In this document: in pieces, positions 56,501 to 64,000 of the stretch
How the letters are laid out: every line of letters begins with the position of its first letter
Position numbering within the stretch: position 1 is the stretch's first letter
Origin: Leptasterias polaris
Lineage: Eukaryota; Echinodermata; Asteroidea; Forcipulatida; Asteriidae
Reading direction: 5' to 3'
Length of the DNA: 64,000 bases
NCBI GenBank assembly: GCA_037783415.1
Contig: JAZGTN010000097.1
Location: 4,712,001-4,776,000, forward strand
The notes under the pieces: model-generated
Told to the model about the DNA's origin: nothing
Seen by the model: the letters and a program-made list of their open reading frames with translations, nothing else
The model's database searches: none
Translations under genes and position numbers: made by a program

Positions 56501-59500
56501 GCTTTCAGGGGGGGGGCATATACTTTTCCTTTTTTTAGGGCAATACAGGTATATGGATTTTGTTGATACAAGCTTCACAACCTTGCAATTGCTAGTGGAC
56601 AAAGTTCAAAGAGAAAAAGACCCCCCCCCCCCCCCCCCCACCTCCTGAGAAAACATTGGGAAAAAACAATAGGCTCTGCTCTTGTCTTAACACATAATAA
56701 TAATAATCATATTATTAATTGTTTTACAAACAAATTTTGAAGTACCGAAAACCACCCAAAAAGTATGTCCATGTGAATAGATATTCAAGCTTCTACTGAA
56801 ATTAACTTGATTCATTTGAATTTTTTTAAAATAAACATTATTAAAAAAGTTATTTTAAATCACCTGCAAATGTCCATCACACTTGGACAAAAAAGTTATC
56901 AGTGAGTCTTTTCTGTCCATTTTTTTATTGAAAGAATGCTAAAAAATAAATGTGATTGTAAAAAAGTGGTTCCCCCCCCCCCCCCGGTTTTCCAGTAAAT
57001 AATATAATTATACAGCTTAATTACAAGTCATGTTATAATTAGTCTTCTTTTTCTGTATTATTTTCAGGTTTCTAAAAACAGCAGGAAATCTGTCTTCCAC
57101 AAAGTGCATCATGTAAGTATATATTTTGCTATTCAAGTAGTTTGCAGATGCTTCAAATCTTATATGCCTCAACAGTAAAAGAGCATGTGAAATACATAGA
57201 TAGGACAGACCATGGAGGAAGGAATTCCTTCCTCCATGGATAGACAATCACACCATGGAGGAAGGAATAGACTCCTTCCTCCATGATCATACTATGCGGT
57301 ATTTATTACAATTGTTTATGAGTTTCAAAATATTTGATTGAAAGCATAATTTAAAGCTCCTGATAATTTTATTTATTGGTGACAATGTTTAGCATGATAA
57401 ACATGAATTTTGTTAGGTATAAAATTGGTTATGATTTTATCATAGAGCAAGGATGCTTTGATTTATAGCATTTTTAGATTTACATGTGAGCGCAGAAGGT
57501 AGGCACTGCCTTCAAAAGCAAGTCCCCCAAAATAGCACATTTTGAACTTGAGTCGCCATGAAATTTCCCTGTAAATAAAAAACAGTACACTATATTTGTA
57601 CAACTCAATACATCCATGTACATAACACACTTGGCAGTATGTGCTGTCTATATTGCACCTGACCATACTCATCATCAACAGCTGCTTGTTTCCCATCTGG
57701 TCTTAAACAGTGGATGATATTAGAACTCATAAATTCCAAGCTGGGAACAGCATTCTTAGTGGTGATTTCAATCTGACTGTTGTAAAGCCTGTATGTGTTG
57801 GCAATCATCTGACACAGGTTGTTAAATCCCTAACAAGGAATGATATGCTACTCTTTATTTGTATTTATTGTCCAAACCAACAGCAGACGAACCTGACCAA
57901 TCCTCAGAAGTAGATGTTCAGCCCAAAGCAGATAATTTCTATAAAAATTCTGAATGAGGGTGTATTATCATTTTGCCCTATCAAAATGTTTCAGATGCAC
58001 CCAAAAGATAAACCATGGATGCTTTGTCTGCATATCTTCCTAGCCCTAAACCACCACCCATTGGTCTTCCATTGGAAAATTTATCACGATTTGAAACAAA
58101 ATCTTTGCCACTAAAGCTAGGAGGCCAGATAATGTTCCACCAAAGTTGCTAAAGTAATTTGCGTATGAATGCAGTAGACCAGTGACAGATATAATAAATG
58201 CCTCTTTTTTTCATTGTAAGGATCCCACACAATGGAAAGAGGCGAATGTCAAAAGCAAATCCCTCTGTCCTTGAAAAGCTGTGTCTAATATATTTGACCT
58301 CTTGTCTGGTTAAGGTAGCTGAAGGCATAATTTGCAAATGGGTAAATGATGCAATTCAATCTAGTATAGACCATGTTACCTTTGTTTACAGAGTGGTGAC
58401 CTTGCACATTCTTAAGCGTTTCCTGCTGGGCAAGATACTACACAGGCTATATGGGAAAATTTACATTTTTTGTCATAATTTTCACATAAATTCAAAATTT
58501 ACAAAAGCAACAGCTGTACACCTTTTGAGATGTCCCCCCTTTCTTCATATCAAAAGTTGAGAAAAATCAGACGGTGCAATCTCCATAAAACATAAGATTT
58601 GTTGTTTTCTTCCATTGAGCTGTGTACAAATGTGCCTGCAGGAAGTCCAGGCTCTGTGGCTCTTTTGTAAACATGTGATGTCACAGGTCACGTCGTCTAT
58701 AGATCATAGACAGTATGCAATCCCATCATGGCGTGCGGGTCTCACTCGAAGGCAAAGCAACCAAATTGAGATGATCCAAAGGTGTGTCTGTAGGTACATC
58801 ATTGGTACATAGCGCACATCCTACCAAGAATCCTTAACAAAACTGGAACTTGGACCTCTTCATGTAAGGCGAGAGCAAATTTGCAGAGATTTCTCAACAA
58901 AAGCTTGCTCCTCTCATCAGTTCTCTGAGTGGTTTCCACACTCTGAGTACACATCATCAATGTCGCTCAGAAATCAACCTAAATTCAAACCATACAGTTG
59001 TAGCACTACCAGATTCAGGACAAGCCCTCTCCCTTACATGACTGAGTTCAGAGTTGCTGAATTAATAGTGCAATCTTCTACTTTAAGTCAATCATTTGAT
59101 CTTGTATTTTATTATTATTCTTTGAGGTTTATATATATTCATCTCCCAAATTGAATTAATCAAATATTTTTATTATCTACACATAAGGACTGAAGCAAAC
59201 ATGTTTACATACATTACATGTATGAAACAATCTTTGACCTGGGTTGCATAGGTAGCTTTCTCTAAGTAAATTATCATCTTCTTCTTTTTTGCAGATGCCC
59301 CGTTTGTAAGAGCATTGATTCTAAAGAGAGACACATGCAGAAACGAGAACAGGCTTGTGACATCTGCTGCCAGTTGACAGAACACCACAAGAGCTTCCAT
59401 CAAGAAGATAGCCGCACCAAACTGGCAAACATTCCAGTCTTAGAAGTAGCAGTTGATGGCAGAAAAGGAGAAGAAAAAGGACAGCAGATTGTTGAGAAGT

Positions 59501-62500
59501 GTAATGCACCAACTGAAAAGGTAAGAAAAGAGGCCACCCAAACCTTGCAAAGTGTTCTCCTTGTTTATTTTGAAGAAATTAGATTAAAACTTCTCCTGAG
59601 TTTCTTGTCCTCCAGAGGTAATATGACTGTTACAAGGTTCTTTTGTCAGTATCCACATACATTTTTCAATGGAATGTAAGATTGTGTTGGGAACATTTGA
59701 AGCATTCATTGAATTAAATACAATCGATCTGTCACACAGTCATAGCCAATCAGATTGGGACCACTGACACAAACATCCACTTTGAAGTAACTTTGAAGTG
59801 TATTTTGGGTAATTGAGAAGCATGCACAGATCCCCAAACCAGTAGTTCTGTTGAATAAAAGCTTGGCAGGAAAAGAATATTTACAGTCTAAAAATGTTTT
59901 GATTCATGATTTGGAGTTGGTTGCAGTTGGCCACATCATCGATTAACGTGGTCAAAAAGACAAACTCAATACCTGTCAGATGCACAATTGTTCAACTCAG
60001 AAAATTCACGAAAATTGTATTAATGTCCATTCGAACAAAAGTGTTAATTCTCGCGTGAATTTTAAAGATGTTTGTGTAAATTTCCTGAATTGGGGTTGAT
60101 TTTCAAAAATAAAACAATGCGTTTTTATGAACCAGGGTGAACTGTACTTGACTGCACATTTGATATGAAAAATCTGCTCCATTATACTCAGACAAATAAT
60201 AAAAGGGGTGAAAATACACCAATTGACTTTTCACCACAGCTTGACACTCGTTTATTTAACGATGTTACACCACATTAAAAATGCAATTATTGAGAAAATT
60301 AGCCCTGGCTAAACAGACAAACAAGACATTACGGTAAACAACTCATTTACACATATAACATTAATTATGAACAACCACGCCCATAAAACCACTAGAAGGA
60401 CACCTCGTCCTACCAACATAAAACACAATGGACCAAGTGTCTCAAACAAAAGCTATGACAAGAGTGATACCCACTAACTTGAATTCCTGCCTTGCATTCC
60501 AGCTTAAAAGAAATACACCAATCAGACTGGTCTAAAAACTAAAGAAGATTCAATTTTTTTCTCCCGTCTATCTTCTGAACCTAGCACCCCCTGATGTTTG
60601 GCTGCCTGCCAATATCAAGAGCCCACATTTATTTACAAACACACCCACACACACAACTGACCAAGTACACACAACTAATACACCCTCTGCCCAAGACACA
60701 ACAGGATAATCCCGTAGGCATACACCAGTCACGCAAGCATGAATGTGAGTGCTCAGTATAAAATATTTTATAATTAAAATGATAAAATGAATTATTGTGA
60801 AAAATCTTACAGCAAAATTATATCAGAAAATATGACACTATGACTGAGCAGTGTAAATTGTGTAAAATGCAGCGTTGCACTACCTACACAGAACGTTCGA
60901 TCGTACGGCTCATTGATCTTATTTGTTAATGCCCAGGAATTTGGACTTCCTTACGTGGTCCATTCTTTCTCTAGTTGTTAGGTTTGTATTGAATACTAGA
61001 GCGTGGAAAATATCATTTGCTCTTTCAATAGCTTGGATACAGTAGCTGTCATTCATTTATGGAACATTACAAATAATTATCACAATCTTTGTCAAATCAA
61101 ACTTTGAACTGGCAAGATAATGAATTTATTTACTGTTGTGTTGCTTGAGTTGGGGTGTGAGAATTGTGTGCACTTTAAACTGTTGAACACAATTTCGGAA
61201 ACTATTCTTTTTATTCTTATCTTTTTTTAATTCAGAAACCCGGGGAAGTGAAAACCATTTCCAAGGAGCCTCTAGCTCTACATGAGGCTTTAAAGGTAAG
61301 AATTTCCACTTTGTGATGGTGCAAAATACATATAATTTATTTTATTTTACAGATCGTCTTTTAGTCTTAATTATGCAGGGGGAAGCATTTTGTAGTGAGA
61401 GTGTTTCTTTGTTTAAGAGATATTTATGGCAAAAATATCATTGTGGTGATAATACTATAGGTTTGTATTATCTGCAAACATACAAAAAGAGGTCAAATTT
61501 ATCGAGCTACAAATATCATTTGTACAGATAATGGACCTATTACAGAACCCTATGGAACTCCACAAGAAATTTATTTACCAGAAGAAATCTAGAACTATAG
61601 AAAACAATTGCTTTGGATGTGTTAAGTAGCTTTTGAACCATTCCATAAGCCAAACCACAAACACTGATGAGCCCTAGCTTGGTTAAGAGGATGTTATGGT
61701 TTACAGTGTCGAAAGGTTTGTACAGATCCAGGATAAGGCCCAGGAGGTTGGACTTCCTTCTGTGGTCCATTCTTTCTCTAGTTGTTAGGTGTTTGCATTG
61801 ATTACTAGAGCAAGTAAAATATCATTTGCTCTTCCATTTAATTCAATTCAACTTGGTTTAATGTACAATGTAAAAATTACATCTGAAGACTAAACAAGCT
61901 AAGTTTACAAAGATAAAAGTTGTGTTTGTGTATTTTTTGCTCAATTTTAAAGTTACTGCACTGCAAGTATCATGTACATCAGCTTTCTCAGAAAGGTTTA
62001 TGTAGGTATATGTGTACATCTAGTTTGCCTGCGGTTTTTATTGTACTGAAATTGCAAATTTTTGTATGCAAAATGTTATTGTTTGAGCTTGCATGCAGGT
62101 ATGAAACTAATGTAGTAAAAGTGTGTTTTGTTTGATAATTTTTTGAAAACTTACATGTACATTGGGAAAAAATTAACTAAAATCGCTCTTGCTGCATGGA
62201 TATAGTGTGTATGTTCCCGTGATGAATCTTTGAATACTCTAATTGACAACTGAGTAACAAGGTGGGAGGCACTTGATGTCATTCAGTATACATTTGAACA
62301 TAATAAAGGTTTTGAAAGTTCTTCTTGTGATTACACTACAATTCTAAAATAGGGTAGTTAGGTCAAGAGTTTATTTTATTTTTTTTTCTGATTGGGATTT
62401 CCTTTTTGTTTTTACTATGGTTCCTATTTCCATCTAAATGTAATGTCCACTGTCCCACAGTAACAGCTAGCACTGGTGCTCATCAGTTGTCGCTACGGTG

Positions 62501-63552
62501 CATCAACTCGGCTTCCTTGATATTCCTTGACGAGGGATGAGAAATTGCATACTTTTCTTTACGTCTTCTTTGTGAAAATAAAATTTACAGAAATCTTGCT
62601 CTTTTCTCTGTTTCTTTGGCTCTGAAGATACTAATACACTGTAAGAAAAGTAATGTGGCTACACTTAGGAAACAAATTATGAAACAAAAGGCCTTTTCAC
62701 ACTTTGAAAAATCTCTGTATTGTGCACTGGTCAGACATGTGTAAACCTGACTGACTTTTTCACTTTTATGCACTGAACCGTGTAGTAGATAGAGCACTCT
62801 TCTATTGTAACTAACATTGCTAGTGAGGTGGGTTCTTGATCTTTATTGGTTCTGAGCTCTATTGATAAGTTCAACAAATTTAAAAATCTGCCAGGCCATG
62901 ATGCCGTTTACCGAGGAACTATGCATTAACAGTGCCCTGGATAGCACATGGATCTTAACTGCAGAATTCAAATGTAACCAGAATAATACTGTGAAATAAT
63001 GGGTTCTTAATTGGGAGTAGGAGGAGAAGATAGGGCTGTTTAGTTACATAAATTGGGCTGACAGCTCCGTAATGCAGTGTGGGGAATTTTCAAATTGTAT
63101 GAAAGACCCTGACATGTGTTTGGTGTTAAATGATCTCCCAGTACAGAGATCTAAACATTACATGTGAAGTACAAGGGCTGATGTTACGTTGAGAAGTGTG
63201 AAAATGAACCAGGTTTAATTTTTATGGAGCAGATTTTGACATGAATCAGTAGTTTGATAGTGTGAAAAGCGTAGTGAAAGAATTACAGCGCTGTAAGGAT
63301 GGTATTATTTCTTTGTCTGAAAAAATAAAAAATAAGAAATGCTTACTGCACATGCTCCTGTTGTTGGGGGAAGGTAAGGGTAGACCCTTCCCTCCAACAA
63401 CAGGAGCATGTGCAGTAAATATTTTTAATTATTTTTTTTCAGACAAAGAAACAATACCAGCAAAAATTTCCAGATGCCCAAATAAAAGAACGTTGAACAC
63501 AATTTTGGACAATACAATACGTCAACAACAAAGACATCTTTCCTCAAAGTAA
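44436..63552 (+). CDS. Gene 2: RING-like zinc-binding protein, six exons, 223 codons
   Basis: Exons 44435-44545 (ATG 44436), 57068-57112, 59295-59520, 61236-61295, 63253-63373 and 63443-63552 (TAA). Every junction has AG/GT, and the phases match throughout (2, 2, 0, 0, 1), giving 672 nt without a stop. The N-terminus has a compact Cys/His cluster, LILCCRRCEGDHIHACGNCY, continued across introns by CIICPVCKS. This resembles a shortened RING finger, so a ubiquitin-ligase-like or TRIM-related role is possible. A second cluster, CDICCQLTEHHKSFH, follows, then a Lys/Glu-rich region and a Gln-rich end. The first codon may be internal if an upstream exon exists. An AATAAA at 63675 supports the 3' end. 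I cannot name the gene. Confidence 0.6.
45159..45898. mobile_element. 740-bp MITE-like element with ~25-33-bp TIRs
   Basis: Ends TAGACTGTGCAAGTCGCGCG and (inverted) TAGACTGTGCAAGTCTCGCG. No clear target duplication. The interior includes the small hairpin GTGCGATCATCGCAC near 45576. Confidence 0.75.
46095..46265 (-). mobile_element. tRNA-Leu-like SINE remnant
   Basis: The minus strand contains GTCATGGCCGAGCAGTTTAG (A-box region of a class II tRNA) and a decayed B box in TTCCCATCCCAGTCATGACA. The trailing body has CTTGAGCAAGATGC. A familiar echinoderm SINE type, from memory. Confidence 0.6.
46333..50374. mobile_element. 4.0-kb element with ~300-bp inverted arms and PIN/FEN-like + CXC ORF
   Basis: Ends TAGTCGGCAGGCCAAGACC and its inverse. 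Arms at 46333-46625 and 50085-50374 match closely (GCTGGCAACCGGGCTAGAAA, CTTGAAGGTCAAATTTG). TAA flanks both sides (46330-46332, 50375-50377), a possible 3-bp duplication. It carries a long minus-strand coding region. A second copy of the right terminus lies at 46680-46723 inside the left arm. Confidence 0.8.
47047..49528 (-). pseudogene. Transposon protein with PIN/FEN-like nuclease core and C-terminal CXC motif; one frameshift
   Basis: Minus strand. Frame 49528-49142 starts the protein (WVISRMDTSNGCDVPPWAAF), and a 740-codon frame (49269-47047) carries the rest. The two overlap, and the homologous sense switches by one base near 49220. The N-terminal half has LGQRHTIVCFDQPLYAKAKE and helical repeats. 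Near residue 470 NHEEADTRIILHALEAIDAG is followed by IIVKCRDTDVLLLLIHF, and then by HALTGCDTVSSFAGHGKKSC. The spacing of acidic residues resembles PIN/FEN-type nucleases (inference). The C-terminus CGCKSKCRTQACRCHKIGQP then CGCDADGC is a tesmin/TSO1-like CXC motif, a DNA-binding zinc cluster. It is common in invertebrate transposons, but I cannot name the superfamily. Confidence 0.65.
50378..50930. other. Intronic spacer, no gene recognised
   Basis: Unique-looking sequence between two elements. Near 50894 a GGACTACCTAGTCC palindrome occurs, and it is echoed beyond the next element near 52000. No exon. Confidence 0.4.
50931..51996. mobile_element. 1.07-kb element, TAGCCTTG termini, 9-bp TSD CAGACTACC
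   Basis: CAGACTACC at 50922-50930 and 51997-52005. Ends TAGCCTTGCTCAAGGCGGTC and (inverted) TAGCCTTGACCAAGGCGTTG. Each end starts with a nested palindrome, like the 2542 and 22133 elements. Contains a 26-bp-arm perfect hairpin at 51165-51220. No transposase. Confidence 0.85.
51165..51220. repeat. Perfect 26-bp inverted repeat with 4-nt loop
   Basis: Left arm TCCGCTAGCCCCCCC then ATTTTCGTCCA, loop CTAT, right arm exactly inverse. Likely to extrude as a cruciform. Lies inside the 1.07-kb element. Confidence 0.95.
52010..54553. mobile_element. 2.5-kb palindromic element with decayed DDE-like transposase
   Basis: Inverted arms of ~450 bp at 52010-52462 and 54093-54553 (outer ATGAGCAATGAATGCACACC). 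They contain AGGTCACCGTGACC palindromes. On the right, sequence to ~54637 (TGACATGGAATGACCC) may be the true terminus. The left terminus was lost where the 1.07-kb element inserted. Transposase remnant on the minus strand. Confidence 0.75.
52827..53950 (-). pseudogene. DDE-like transposase with two in-frame TAG stops and a frameshift
   Basis: One minus-strand frame runs from about 53950 to 52961 with TAG codons near 53675 and 53549, then shifts to a frame ending at 52827. Motifs: VVAGSSGTHSVCVCTHHQNV, CNPGTMDCFLGKCSMC (a Cys cluster), VLGDFSENYAFVVQ (candidate Asp), YFTDGSSAQYKNRKYFANL (candidate Asp), HFFATSHGKGPCDGLGGTVK, and EFLKSRFSSAVTV after the shift. This family is widespread in marine invertebrate transposons. 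The superfamily name is uncertain. Non-functional in this copy. Confidence 0.7.
55021..55060 (+). ncRNA. Hammerhead-like motif of a Penelope-like element, degenerate
   Basis: AGACTCTGCTAGGGTCGAAACGTC by position. GACTC-TGCTA-GGGTC forms a 5-bp stem, followed by CGAAAC, as in the stem II and GAAA core of the hammerheads at Penelope-like retroelement ends. The CUGAUGA half is not intact (CGAGAAA here), so self-cleavage is unlikely. Confidence 0.35.
55090..55400. repeat. Diverged TTAA-family MITE relative
   Basis: TTAAAGGGGTATATC, then GGTAATTACTC, CATAAAAACTAACTTGGTAA and AGCTGTTGATAATGTATAAC parallel the 33870 and 40704 copies. The middle is different (GAAACATTTCTCAGATT inverted pair). The right end is not defined. 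Confidence 0.5.
57068..57112 (+). CDS. Gene 2 exon 2
   Basis: 45 nt between TTTTCAG and GTAAGT. Encodes FLKTAGNLSSTKCI with split codons at both ends (phase 2 in, phase 2 out). Supplies the linker and first Cys of the CIICPVC pair. Confidence 0.6.
57210..57285. repeat. 30-bp perfect palindrome plus a second related hairpin
   Basis: 57210-57239 is a perfect palindrome with half-site CCATGGAGGAAGGAA. At 57254-57285 the same half-site returns with a 6-nt loop (ATAGAC). Tandem hairpins 90 bp downstream of exon 2. Confidence 0.95.
57690..59150 (+). pseudogene. LINE remnant (endonuclease to RT C-terminus) in gene 2 intron 2
   Basis: From left: SILSGDFNLTVVKPVCVGNH with LTQVVKSLTRND (end of the APE endonuclease), LIYLTSCLVKVAEGIICKWV at 58290 (RT fingers), and QYAIPSWRAGLTRRQSNQIE at 58700 (RT C-terminal region). 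Many stops and gaps, and the palm is missing. Plus strand, same as the gene. Confidence 0.7.
59295..59520 (+). CDS. Gene 2 exon 3
   Basis: 226 nt from TTTTGCAG to GTAAGA. Completes CIICPVCKS, then KREQACDICCQLTEHHKSFH (a second zinc-binding-like cluster), then a Lys/Glu-rich stretch ending NAPTEK. The longest and most convincing exon of gene 2. Confidence 0.7.
59521..61235 (+). other. Gene 2 intron 3; nothing else recognised
   Basis: AT-rich, with a CACACCCACACACACAAC stretch near 60640. No exon or element boundary seen. Confidence 0.45.
61236..61295 (+). CDS. Gene 2 exon 4
   Basis: 60 nt from TTTAATTCAG to GTAAGA, encoding KPGEVKTISKEPLALHEALK. Phase 0 on both sides, so the exon could be skipped without a frameshift. 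Confidence 0.6.
61530..61800 (-). pseudogene. LINE RT fragment in gene 2 intron 4
   Basis: Minus strand: LGLILDLYKPFDTVNHNILL (RT motif A region, the usual ALDLSKAFDTV with changes) and LLTKLG, followed by a broken motif B. A duplicated edge, TTCTTTCTCTAGTTGTTAGG at 61769, also occurs at 60965, suggesting another copy's end there. Confidence 0.65.
61801..63252 (+). other. Rest of gene 2 intron 4; nothing recognised
   Basis: No repeat boundary or exon that I can support. Confidence 0.4.
63253..63373 (+). CDS. Gene 2 exon 5
   Basis: Follows ATGAATCAGTAG and ends GGGGAAG|GTAAGG. Reads FDSVKSVVKELQRCKDGIIS, then LSEKIKNKKCLLHMLLLLGE, probably helical. The acceptor has a weak pyrimidine tract. 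The 3' half is the left arm of a 75-bp inverted repeat. Confidence 0.5.
63299..63462. repeat. 75-bp inverted repeat spanning exon 5, mini-intron and exon 6
   Basis: The left arm 63299-63374 and right arm 63386-63462 are inverse with few mismatches (shared core TACTGCACATGCTCCTGTTG). The loop is ~11 nt. The 69-nt candidate intron lies across the centre. Confidence 0.9.
63443..63552 (+). CDS. Gene 2 terminal exon
   Basis: Follows TTTTTTTTCAG. In phase it reads DKETIPAKISRCPNKRTLNT, then Gln/Arg-rich to LSSK and TAA (63550-63552). Retaining the 69-nt intron also keeps the frame open. Confidence 0.5.
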
Positions 63553-63674
63553 ATTTACAAACCTGGTGTATTAATATATTTAGCTACAGATTTCTAGGGC
63601 ATGTTGTAACATGCATAGAATTGTTGTTGTTTAATTTAAATTCTACACTTTTACAGCACTTGGGGTAGATTCTA

Positions 63675-63680
63675 AATAAA
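63675..63680 (+). terminator. Polyadenylation signal AATAAA of gene 2
   Basis: AATAAA 123 nt after the stop codon, followed by GTGCTCTATATATTGT (GU/U-rich). Supports a transcript end near 63700. Confidence 0.6.
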
Positions 63681-64000
63681 GTGCTCTATATATTGTACTG
63701 TAATCATTATTATAGAAATACTTACACACAGAGTAAGTTCCCAACTATCCTTTCAATCAACAGCAACATGTAGCTTCCTTGAATTGTAAGTTATACTGCA
63801 CTCGAAATAAGCCTTGATGGTAATGTGCTCATTTATGAGTTGAAAAATATAAACAAATTGAGACCTTGGTGTCACTAAGGGACGGCAAAGAACCCCCTGT
63901 GTTTTCCCACTATCTCTTATTCAGAGTATGTTGCTTACAAAATATGCATGAACAAATCAACCAAACTGTTTGGAAATGAAATGGTGGTGCCTTATTTTTT

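Larger units (their letters stand above)
44546..57067 (+). other. Gene 2 intron 1, 12.5 kb, packed with transposons
   Basis: Contains elements at 45159-45898, 46095-46265, 46333-50374, 50931-51996 and 52010-54553, a Penelope-like motif at 55021, a degenerate MITE relative at 55090-55400, and C/G homopolymers near 56508, 56622 and 56970. Stretches between these (44550-45150, 54640-55015, 55400-57060) show no coding sequence. Confidence 0.6.

Overview
This is non-coding-rich metazoan DNA: genes in pieces with GT-AG introns, long introns, and a very high load of DNA transposons, MITEs, LINE fragments and tRNA-derived SINEs. The repeat families (a TTAA-flanked MITE starting AGGCACTGGACAC, a tRNA-Leu-like SINE and a DNA transposon with the GDFSENY / FTDGSSAQYKN motifs) are of a kind I associate with echinoderms. 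I infer a marine deuterostome, most likely a sea star. This is inference, not a database match.

Two host genes can be supported, both on the + strand. Gene 1 (about 1.1-4.9 kb) has a glutamine-rich coiled-coil exon followed by two tandemly duplicated TRAF-type zinc-finger modules. Its last open exon runs into a TTAA MITE. Gene 2 (44.4-63.7 kb) is a six-exon gene with a compact RING-like Cys/His cluster. Its exons join in phase to 672 nt (223 codons plus stop), and an AATAAA lies 123 nt after the stop. Its first visible intron is 12.5 kb long and is filled with transposons.

Nearly everything else is mobile DNA. From left to right:
- 5.2 kb: LINE RT remnant.
- 8.2 kb: hAT-type MITE with a perfect 8-bp duplication.
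- 8.87-14.91 kb: Ty3/gypsy-type LTR element with gag and protease but no RT, RNase H or integrase core. A LINE is nested in its 5' LTR.
- 14.9-15.3 kb: two small MITEs.
- 15.43-21.45 kb: 6.0-kb element with ~700-bp inverted arms built from AT-rich palindromes.
- 22.13-25.89 kb: element with ~150-bp terminal inverted repeats (TIRs) and a 9-bp target-site duplication (TSD).
- 28.37-33.87 kb: TTAA-flanked element with an intact 668-codon transposase ORF of Kolobok/Mutator-like type.
- 34-42.5 kb: a motif array, SINE, foldback, LINE remnant, hairpin tandem array and MITEs.
- Inside gene 2's long intron: a 4.0-kb element with a PIN/FEN-like plus CXC-domain ORF, a 1.07-kb element with a 9-bp TSD, and a 2.5-kb palindromic element with a decayed DDE-like transposase.
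- LINE remnants in later introns.

Several elements share the terminal motif TAG(T/A/C)CTTGG-like and leave 8-9-bp duplications. This suggests one transposition machinery acting on many non-autonomous derivatives in the window.
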